This document shows positions 22,701 through 34,200 of a stretch of DNA of 64,000 nucleotides, piece after piece. The DNA is taken from positions 5,422,231 through 5,486,230 of the forward strand of contig NC_085117.1 of the NCBI RefSeq assembly GCF_030269925.1, read 5' to 3'. The number at the start of each line of letters is the position of its first letter. Positions within the stretch are counted from its first letter, which is position 1. The DNA is from Bombyx mori. Taxonomy: Eukaryota; Arthropoda; Insecta; Lepidoptera; Bombycidae. Below the pieces are notes generated by a model that did no database searches, was not told the DNA's origin, and saw nothing but the letters and a program-made list of their open reading frames with translations. A program made the position numbers and the translations under genes.

Positions 22701-25700
22701 GTCATCAGATATTTTATTAATGGCTCAAATAACATTATCATATATATTTTCAATAAATATATCACTTGATAATGAAATAACTGATTGATTTAAACTCGGA
22801 GCACTCGATAAATCATCGTCATCACTATCATCTGGATAAGATGATTCAATAAAAGTATATAATTTTCTTAGAACTCATTAAAAAATTACTCAAAATGTAA
22901 AAAAAAGTTAATGAAATAATCAAAATCCAAATTACTTTTCAAACTTCACTGTGCTGATGCATTTGCAAACTAACTCACGTTCCGATTAAGCTTCAGCATA
23001 ATTCGGCATTGTGCGTCACTGAGTCGCATTATGCTCTGTAAGTGGAAAACTACCAATGTATTACATGACTCAACGCTGAAAGGGAGCCAATTAAGATGGC
23101 GCTACAGTAGCAAATGGAAAGATTTAAAAAACAGCGCCATAAACTATTAGAGTAGGAAACTAAATTAAGAAGGAATGAAACACTTGCTACGTGAATAGTA
23201 ATCTATGCGTGAAGCAAAAACTTTGTATCCCATTTTACGAAAATTATGCGGACGGAGGAGTATGAAATTTCCCACATTTATAGAGAATATAGAGAAGAAG
23301 TGCACAATGCTAATATTTTTTTAAAATAATGCATAAAAGATACATTAAATCAATAAAGAAAACATTACACACACTACATCCCATGTATTTGACGCACACA
23401 CGCATGCATACTATTTATTGTCAAACTTTTGTTCTTGACGTCTGTTGTCAAATTGAGAATAGATTAAATATTGTTTGTCTTTGTTAATATTTTTTATAGT
23501 GTAGTCTTGGCGAAATTTGTGATTATAGAAGTATAAAATACAATCATTGGGGTAGCAAGGGGGCGTGTAAATAGCCCTCCTGCGGCGGGAGCATATAAAG
23601 CGGGGTTGTAGAAAGGCGTGTAAATAGCCGTCCTAAGCGGTATGTGACAAATGTTTGTCACTTATAATTAGCGGAGCGGTAAAACTATATAGCGGTAAAC
23701 AAAAGCTAGTAATCAAACTAACGATATAAATTAAATACACATAAGCGAGCGGGCGGGCGAATGATTACACGGAAGCAGCAATAAAATGGCAATAAATTAA
23801 AAGAACTTGCACTCACCTGTAGATCTTGCCAGTGACTGTTGTGCGGGCGTCGGCGATGGAAGCACGCGGGCGGCGGGAGGGGGTGACGAAGCTCACGTAG
23901 CTTTTCGTAAGCACAAGCACCACACAATATACAAGTGCCGCCATCTAGGCAGCTAGCGGTAAAGCGTGATCGATCGGGTAGAACCACGCTTTGGATAGTC
24001 GCGGTAATTAGTAACTAACAAACTCCAAAGGTGGCGCCATTCCAATAATTCACTAGCATCCTATTACTAATCCGCGCGTAACCATCCTGCCCGCCTTGAA
24101 AGTTCGCAGGACTTTCAACAAATATATAAAGATACTAAGATAGGAAGCATAAAGCTTAAATAGCGGGAAGTTATTTGAAAAGAAACAAATTTTAATTAAT
24201 AATAAGCCATCATGAATGTTTACGAGTAGAGTTGAAGCGGTTGATGACATGCGGTACTCTAATTTATTCTAGCGGTAGCGGATATAATTTTACAACTGGA
24301 CGTTTAAGAAATCCAGATTTCGTTTTTACCAAAGCAACGCGTATAATGTTATCGGCACCTGGATACACCTCTTGTATAACTCCAAGTGGCCAGCGGAGCG
24401 GTGGAATGTCATCTTGATGAATAAGAACTACTGTCCCAACCTTCACGGGGTTATCTGATGTACACCACTTCTGTCTGACTTGCAACGTATGCAGGTACTC
24501 TAATCTCCATTTCCTCCAATAGGAATTAACCAAACCATCTAACAACGCTTTGCGATTAGTTAGACTCATCTGATTTGCGGACAATTCAGACGCGGGTAAA
24601 TACTGCAAAGGAGTGGACATCAAAAAATGTGCGGGTGTGAGAATTTCGGGGTTGGGATCTGCGGATAAAAGACATAAAGGTCTGGAATTCATAAGACATT
24701 CTATTTGATTCAACACAGTTAACATCTCTTCGTAAGTGAGAATTTGTGCGCCTATTACTCTATTTAAATGAGTTTTAACGGATTTAATGTTTGATTCCCA
24801 TAAACCTCCAAAATGTGGAGCCCGAGGCGGGATCATCTTCCAAATGATTCGGTATTTAGTTAATTCATCATTCCATGCGGATATAAAATTATTTGAAACT
24901 AGAAGTTTATACATTTCATCTAACTGAGCCTTTGCGCCAACAAAATTAGTGCCATTATCTGAATACATGAAAGAAACTGGACCTCGACGAGATATAAAAC
25001 GTTTGAAAGCGGCAAGAAATGAGTCCGTTGACAAATCCGAGGCTAACTCAATATGTATAGCCTTTGTCGTTAAGCATACGAACAGGCAAATGTAAGCCTT
25101 TTGTGAATGATGACCACGTTTGCGTACAAGCGTTATCTTAAATGGGCCCGCGTAATCTACTCCCGTGTGACAGAAAGCTTTGGCCTCCATTACACGGCTT
25201 GACGGAAGGTCAGCCATCATGGGAGTTGGGTGTGAAGGTGATACTCGAAAACATGATTTACACATATGCACTCTTTTTCTTATAACGTTTCTAGCGGACA
25301 ATATCCAAAAGCGTTGACGAATAATGGACATCAAAAGGTCCGGACCAGTGTGCAAGTTTGTATTATGAAAATAATCAACAATAATATTTATTATGTGATC
25401 GTGTTTTGGCAATAAAGCGGGGTGTTGCGTTTCAAACGGTAAATCAGAGCCCGAAAGTCTACCCTGAATACGTAAAATTCCATCTTCGTCAATAAATGGA
25501 CTAAGTTTACGAATATTTTTCGAAGGTAAATCTAATTTTCTAATGCTGGCAATATCATGACCAAAATATTTAGCTTGAAGAGCTCGAATAATAGCTTTCT
25601 CAGCAGTATTTAAATCGGATGCGGTTACAAACTTGTTTCGCGGTAGTTTTCTTATAAATCGAAGTACATAAACAACACAGCGAAGAAGTTTTGACCATGA

Positions 25701-28700
25701 CGAAATTCTCAACCCAAGTTGATATATTGGGGAATCTTCGACAACAGTTAAAGCGGTAAGTGTTACAGATTTTTTCATTTCAGGTATGTCACTTCCAGAT
25801 TTACAAGGTACAAAAGGTTCAATAGGCCATTGTGAAATAGGATAGCAGGCCCAAGAAGGACCCTGCCACCAAAGCGAGTTATTAATAATTTGTGACGGTA
25901 AAAGACCTCGTGACACACAATCGCTAGGATTTTCCTTACCATTAATATGAAAAAAGCGGTCAGGTGATAAATTCTCCTGAATTTGAGCGATGCGGTTTCC
26001 TACAAATATTGACCATCTATGCGGGGAAGATTTAATCCAAGAAAGAGCAATTGTAGAATCTGAGAAAGCGTATATGGCGGTGATAGGATGTAAAGAATTA
26101 TAAGCGTTATAAATAAGTTTAACTAATTTTGACAAAACAAGAGCGGCACAAAGCTCAAGGCGAGCTAATGTAGTTATTTTAACCGGAGAAACCTTTGATT
26201 TTGAGCACAATAATCTTAAAGTAATATCTCCTGTGGGATCTGTAATGTGTAAATAAACAACGCAACCGTAAGCGTTCAAACTTGCATCACAAAATGCAAC
26301 AATATTTACTTCACAGTCTTTGGAAACTCCAATATGGCGCGGTATTGCTATAGTTGAAAGCAATGGAAGCTCTTTCACAAGTGAAGAGTAGCGGTAAATA
26401 ATTGTATCTGGAGGTGTATCATCCCAGTCTATTTTAGAATTCCAGAGTTCCTTAATAAGCAATTTAGCGAACAGTATAACTGGAGCAACCAAACCAAGCA
26501 CGTCGAACAAGCGTGCGACTAAAGATAATATTGTTCTTTTAGTGCACTTTTCATTAGTGTTTGAGCTCGTCATAAAAAATGAGTCATTAGCGGGAAGCCA
26601 TGCAAGGCCTAAAACTTTCATGGTATTATTAGCATCATCAGAGAAGCTTACAGAAGAGCGGTGCGTTTCTGGAAGGCTATTAAGAAAGGCAGTGGAGTTA
26701 CTTGCCCATTTTGTTAAATTAAAACCTCCTGATTTAAAGAGTGAAATTAGTTGTTTCGATAGTTTGATAGCTGAAATATCTTCGTGTAGGGATGTGACGA
26801 GATCATCCATATATAATTGAGACTCAGCTACACTAGCGGCTTCTGGATAACGATAACATTCTTCTGATGCTAATTGACGTATAGTACGCATTGCTAAATA
26901 AGGTGATGACTTTAAACCAAAGGGCAGACAGTTAAAAGCGAAAATGCGAAGTTTATCATTTTTAAAGCGGTACAATATTTTTAAATATTTATGGTGGTCT
27001 GTGGTCACCCTAATGCGTAAGTACATTTGTTCCACATCAGCGCACAATGCCACAGGGAACAAACGAAAGCGGAGTAAAAGCAAAAATAAGTCTGCCTGTA
27101 AATTTGGACCAGTATGCAAGACGTCATTAAGTGACAGTCCACTAGATGTTTTAGCACTAGCATCAAGAACTACACGTAGTTTAGTGGTAGTCTTGCTTGG
27201 GCGGATAACTGCATGGTGCGGTATATAATAACCGTTATCGGTTTCCTTAGCGGTGTCGTTAATTTCAGTTAAATAACCTTTACTAATGTAATCCTGTATA
27301 ACGATATCGTAATCATCGCGGAGTGAGGGTAATTGAACAAACTTACGTTCGAGCGAAAGAAAACGGCGGTGAGCAACAGCATAAGACTTGCCAAGGTCAG
27401 CGGGATTTCTACTAAATGGTAACTCAACCGTATATCGGCCATCATTATCGCGGGTAATTGTAGAAATATATTTGTTTTCACACTCGGCTTCCTCAGGGCT
27501 AAGATGACGCTCATGAGGAATCTCCTCTAATTCCCAAAATTTATGTAAAAATGACTCAAGGTCTTTATGCGTTATAGATGAGAAAGTTTTATTTAAAGTG
27601 AATGCAGAATGAATTTTAGTATTTTCGAAAGCGGGTGGATTATCAATATAAACTGTACTAGATAGTCACAAAGAGGTATTATTATCATTTATAACAGAAA
27701 AATTATCATGTTGCGGTTTCATAATGCCGGTGTAACTCACTTCAGGTACGTCACCCATAAGAACATAACCGAAGGTTGTCTCTACGGCAGGTGGCGCTAG
27801 TGAGCCGGTATCTATACGATTACCTAAGTATATATATGGAAATAACTGAGCACCTAACACCATATCAATCACACCTGGAACGTTCCAGTTTGAATCGGCA
27901 AGCGGTAAATTACGTATATGATTCATATTTGAGGAATTTATAAAATAAGCGGGTAATTTATCTGTAATACAGTCTACTACTAAAGCGTGAATATAATATT
28001 TATTAGGAGAAAATCTAGATTCAATATTTAAATAAACATATCCGTGAATCGGGCGAGCGGTTAATCCAATACCTCTAATATAAGAATTATTTAAAGGTAT
28101 AATCGGTAATTTAAGTAATTTACAACAATTGACAGTTATTAAATTATTTTGGGAACCATTATCTATTAAACATCTAACTATTTTACGTTCCCCTTTATTC
28201 GAGTGAGCGTATATTTGAGCGGTTGATAATAAAATATTACTATTCGATTTTATTTCCGAACTGTGAGTCAACGTGGTAGCGGTCGTATTATTTTGTTGTT
28301 GTATCGTTCTGTTAGAGTGTAAACAAGTATTCGAAGCGGCATCATGATGATCGTAACTCTGAACAACAGGTTGAGATTGAACCTGGGACCGACCGTAATC
28401 GGGCCGCGCGGCATCACTCGGAATTCCATGTACCTGCGACCGACTGACCTGCCTGTCCATATCAGCGTAGTCATTCGATGGACTGGGTACGCTTTTACTT
28501 TTTTGATTCGCCCGTTTATTACCAAAACACAACAAAGTATGATGATATTTCTTACAATTATTGCATGTTAACTTTGATTGACATGCTTTTAATGTATGCG
28601 ATAAGCTTAAACAATTGATGCAACCCTTGTGCGATTTAATAAAATCATAACGTTCTTGCGGTGAAATAATATTTTTAAATTCATTACAACGATATAATTG

Positions 28701-31156
28701 CGTGTGGTGCGAGCTCGAGCAAAGATCGCACGTAGATAACGAAACCGGTTTGTTAACCCTTTCAGTGCGGACTGGGTCATTATAACTACTGGAAATAAAC
28801 GATTTGTGATTTTTAGATTTCTCTATGTTACACTTCGGTGCAGAGCGTTCTAATATTTTTATCTGATCCTGTATGAATTTAATAAACATTTCAGTTGTGG
28901 GTATTTCAATACCACGAACCGATGCTTCAAACGAATGTAAAGTTTGAGGATCCAACCTTCTCAGTGAGCATTGTAATAAAATAAAATCAGTCAAATCAAG
29001 TAAATTTAATTGTTTCAAAGCGGCAATCGAAGATGAAATTTTTTCAATATACATATTTAAACTATTTGCGGTAGGTGAACAATTTTTTAAATCTAATATA
29101 TTATTCAGATAATGACATCCTAAAGCTCGTTTATCCTGATATTTACTAATTAGATTCGACCAAATAATATTATAAGTTTCACCTGTGGGTATTATACCAG
29201 CGGTTAACTTTAATGCACTATGTGTTAATTTGCCCATTAAATACTGCACACGTTGCGCATCAGACAGTTGCGGGTTATCGTGGATGTTAGCTTTAAAAGC
29301 CTGGTAAAATGTTTCCCATCCTTCAAGAGAGCGTCCGTCAAAGGAAGGAAGTGAAATTGTTGGCAATGTTACATTTATGGCGGCGGTAGTTCTCATTACA
29401 TTTGACGAATTACCAATTGTAATTTTGTTACGAGCGCGTCTTACGTAATTATATAACGTGTCAAAAGACGATAAAGCTGCATATTCAGGCTCAACTTCGG
29501 GGTTTTGCTTTAAATTTAAATCATTGATATCATCCAAATTGCTTTCAAATCTAACACGCATGTCATCAATCGATTCTGATTCGGCAAGAAAAGTTTCAAT
29601 TAATTCCGAATCAAACTCCGAAATATTTTTTGATTTATTATATAAATCATTAATTTGTGCAAATACTAAATTATTCTTCGCGATAAGTTTCTTTAGTTGT
29701 CTATTTTCCATAATGAAGTTATGAAATAACTGACTAAAATAACACTAAATGAACTACGTTAATAAATATAATTCAATATGCGGTTACGAGTTATTATTAC
29801 TAATAGCGATGAATGTAATTAATTTTTACATACAATACAATACTGTAACAAAATGGCGAATGGGGGTAATCATAAATTAATTCTAATTTTAATTAAAATT
29901 TAAGCTGGATCTAATCCAGGCTCGCAGGACCAAACTATGGGGTAGCAAGGGGGCGTGTAAATAGCCCTCCTGCGGCGGGAGCATATAAAGCGGGGTTGTA
30001 GAAAGGCGTGTAAATAGCCGTCCTAAGCGGTATGTGACAAATGTTTGTCACTTATAATTAGCGGAGCGGTAAAACTATATAGCGGTAAACAAAAGCTAGT
30101 AATCAAACTAACGATATAAATTAAATACACATAAGCGAGCGGGCGGGCGAATGATTACACGGAAGCAGCAATAAAATGGCAATAAATTAAAAGAACTTGC
30201 ACTCACCTGTAGATCTTGCCAGTGACTGTTGTGCGGGCGTCGGCGATGGAAGCACGCGGGCGGCGGGAGGGGGTGACGAAGCTCACGTAGCTTTTCGTAA
30301 GCACAAGCACCACACAATATACAAGTGCCGCCATCTAGGCAGCTAGCGGTAAAGCGTGATCGATCGGGTAGAACCACGCTTTGGATAGTCGCGGTAATTA
30401 GTAACTAACAAACTCCAAAGGTGGCGCCATTCCAATAATTCACTAGCATCCTATTACTAATCCGCGCGTAACCAATCATAATAGTGTACAAACTTAAAAT
30501 TCCAATTAATTATTGTCGAATTTCGACTACTGCGGGACCTCTAGTTTTTATAAATAATTCGACTGTCCCCCACAATCTGAGGTATAGATTCATTTCGAAA
30601 AGGGGTCTCTTTCCACTCTTTTATAAAATAGTTTGTGAGGTGAGTGATGTCGGGTGATGTCGGCAGATGGCGCTGCCGCGCGTGTCTGTCGGCGTGGTCC
30701 CGCGCCGCCGTGGGGGCCGACCACTGCGCGAGGGCGCACGGGGCCCCGCCCCCCACCCACACCTGCCGCGTCTGCGGACGCACCGAGACGTGAGTGTCCG
30801 TGAGCACCGCCCGCCGACCGGGCCTCCGAGATATCTGAGTAGCGCGCATATACCTCGCGATTTCGTCAGCGGTCCCGCCTCACGCCCGTGCGCCTCCGCT
30901 TGCAGGTCGCTGGGCCGACTGCGCAGCCACGTGCAGGAGCACGCCGAGCGGCAGCGCTGCGAGCTGTGCGGGAAGACCTTCCGGGACAAGACCTCGCTGA
31001 GGACGCATCTCTTGTAAGTGCAGAGGTCACGTCACGTCACTTGAGGCCACAAATAAAGATTACCGTAGCTCACGCGCAATTAAAAAAAAAATTGCTAATC
31101 TAAATAGTAGATATCTGTGAACTAATCCCGTGCATACAGGATGCTATGCTTTCAAT

Positions 31157-31204
<48 letters not shown>

Positions 31205-31208
31205 CCGC

Positions 31209-31239
<31 letters not shown>

Positions 31240-34200
31240 GGGTGCTGCATCACAAAAAATATGGTTTTAGCATTCCTCTACCCTTCTCCCAGTCACCTGG
31301 GGTCCGCGCAACATGTCATCTCCTTCCACACTCCTCTATCATATACCATCTCTCCCCTCACTCCCCTCTTACACATATCGTCTTTCACGCAATCCATCCA
31401 TTTCTTCTTGAATTTACCTCTTCCTCTATATCCTTCCACATTCATAGTTAACACTCCCTTAACAACCTCAACATCACCATAGCGGGTATTTTATCATCAA
31501 TACTAATATAGTCCCATATATAGGGCGTTTCATTATTAATACCACAATATTACTACAAATAAAGGGTGTTAATTTTATTCATTTATTGCATAGATGGGTA
31601 GACAAGCTCAGAGCCCACCTAGTGTTAAGTGGTTACTGGAGCCCATAGACATCTACAACGTAAATGCGCCACCCACCTTGAGATATAAGTTCTAAGGTCT
31701 CAGTATAGTTACAACGGCTGCCCCACCCTTCCAACCGAAACGTATTACTGCTTCACGGCAGAAATAGGCAAGGCGGTGGTACCTACCCGCATGGACTCAC
31801 AAGACGTCCTACCACCAGTATTTTTAATTTCTATGTATTTTTTTAAAGTATCCATAAAGGCGAGAAGGACTTCGAATGCAACAAGTGCGGGAAGCGGTTC
31901 GTGTTCAAGAAAGCGATGGAGATCCACATGATCACCCACAACGCGTCCTCGCTGCTGTACTGTCATCACGTGAGTGAGCCCCTAGCCGATCGGTCACTAA
32001 TGGAACTCATATCAATTCTGTTGAACTTGTTCTTCGTCGTTCCTCCAAATAGAGTTTCTCGCCGGGTCTTCTCAGTGGGTCGCGTTTCCGATCCGGTGGT
32101 AGATTCTGCGAAGCACTGCTCTTGCTAGGGCCAGTGTTAGCAACACTTCCAGCTTGAGGCCCGTGAGTTCACCTACACGTCAAGGAGAATCAGCAGAAGC
32201 CTGTACGTAAGCCTTTCCACGAAGATCGTGAGAAGCCTGACGAATGCTACTTCCAACTATCCTCTTAACATTTCATTGGTGAACGAACTTTGGCACGATT
32301 CTCCTCCACTTGAGCATGAATGAGAAACTTTTCCAGACTATGCGGGTCAATGTTAATCAAATTACCCGGCTGGGAACACCAATCTGCTCGATTTTCCCAC
32401 GAAGCTATCATACATTCCGTTCTGAAGAGTAAAACAGATATAGAATTGAAACGGTACTCGTGTTGCGTTATCAAAGAGCACGGTGAACGCTTAGTGTCGG
32501 CTGGGCCGCGAGCCTGTCTGCCCAACTAGAGATATCTATGTTTACAGTGCGACATGAACTTCAAGAATGAGATGTCCTACTATCAACACATGAAGTACAA
32601 CTTAAAGCACGTGGACCCGGCCAAGTTGAAGTGAGTATGTCTGACATATTATATAAGATGCTACACAACACTAATAATCCGTTAAGCTAAACATTAACTA
32701 GGCTGTATGGGTGCGGCCACCAGTGCCGACTCGCAATACGCCCTACCACCAGCCCCTTTGAACCGGGTATGGATTCGTTGAGACATTAAAAAAAATTAAC
32801 GTCATACTGCAGGGATGTGTCAATGTCATTGTGACATTTGATTTTGATTATGCTGTCAATGAAACAAATTCCATAATAATCACTTACCGTACTGAGGAGT
32901 TTATCGATCTATTCGTCTCTGTCATCATCAGCCCACAGACCCCCACGGATGCGCGCAGCTCCCATGGCTCGCCATAAACAATAGTATTTGAAAACAAACT
33001 CATTCGGTACTTAAATATCGTTCTTGAATTTGATCATGCCATAAATGCCGTTTGTTAAAACTCCATCAACATGGAATGCGTGGGGCAGTCAGATTGTGTT
33101 CATTTTTTTTACTGTCTTTAACAACTGTCTTCAGACTCAGCTGGCAACACAACACAATCTTTCTAAACTCGAATCCACACTTTAGGCGTACTTGTGATAT
33201 GGTCTATTTTACATTTTCATTAGTCCATTTGACGACGAAGGTAAGAGAGTTATAAATATGAATTTGGAAAGCTTTAGAGCAGTGCTTCCCAACCTTTTTT
33301 GTGCCATGCCCCACTGTGACGTTTCTAAAATTTTACGTTCCCCCTCTGCACATAATTTTTAACATTAAAAAATTGATTTGATCACCTAAGAAACATAAAT
33401 GATAGGTTTTTGGAAGAAATCACTACAAAATCGTTATCAGAACACAATAAATAATATTTTATTTATAATTAAATTATATAAGGAGCCCTTCCTTACTTTT
33501 GTTGTTTGTATCTATGTCGGTCGATGTATACTCCATTTCTACATAGCGTACTGGTGTCGCTCTGACCGGGGGGCAGGGGCTGGGGGGGGTCATGCTCCGA
33601 CCGCCCCCCGACAAATAGAGCCTCAACAAACAAACAGGTACGCGTGCGAGCTTTGCGACAAGAAGTTCGTGAAGGCGGCGCGGCTGGAGGAGCACAACAT
33701 GGCGGTGCACCTGAAGATAGCGCCCATCAGGTGCTCCGTGAGCGGCTGCGAGTTCGTAAGTCGTTTCGTTTAAAGAACCGCATGGGCCAGTTTTAGCATC
33801 GCAACTAGAGGTTGTTCCTTACAAGATATAATTAACACGTGTGAGTCGGCACCTGCTTTGAGACGTGAGGTCGGCGTCTTAATCAGTCCCCGGTCGGGGC
33901 AGAGCTTAACTGGGTAGACGAGCTCACGGCCCACCTGGTGTTAAGTGGTTACCGGAGACCATAGACATCTACAGCGTAAATGCCGCCACTCACCTTGAGA
34001 TATGAGTTCTAAGGTCTCAGTATAGTTACAACGGCTGCCCCACCCTTCAAACCAGAAATAGGCAGGGTGGTGGTACCTACCCCTGCGGACTCAGAAGAGA
34101 TCCTACCACCTTGTTTGTGGTCACGTGCCAACCGCTGAATCGATTTTGACGTAATTAGGTCTGGAATTAATTGTGAACCTTGGGAAAGGGCAATCGTGTA

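Larger units (their letters stand above)
23548..30474 (-). mobile_element. BEL/Pao LTR retrotransposon, complete
   Basis: A 6927-bp element antisense to zinc-finger gene A, between its exons 7 and 8. It has two 537-bp LTRs (TG..CA) that look identical by eye, and a 5-bp ATCAT duplication at 23543-23547 and 30475-30479. A primer-binding-site-like sequence lies 5 nt inside the 5' LTR and a purine tract precedes the 3' LTR. One reading frame runs from 29711 to 24264, broken only by a UGA at 27666-27668. The domain order gag, CCHC knuckles, protease, RT, RNase H, integrase is the BEL/Pao order. No env-like frame is seen. LTR identity means recent insertion. Confidence 0.95.

Noticed and set aside
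24264..29711. Host domestication of the BEL polyprotein
   Set aside because: LTRs, target duplication, PBS-like site and purine tract are all intact; it is a recent insertion, not a co-opted gene.
30108..30377. 89-codon frame repeated identically in both BEL LTRs
   Set aside because: Its first codon is GUG and it lies wholly in LTR sequence. The duplication reflects LTR identity, not a conserved protein.
31141..31482. Open frames rich in His-Thr and Ala-His
   Set aside because: They are translations of the AC microsatellite and a LINE remnant, with no splice or start context.
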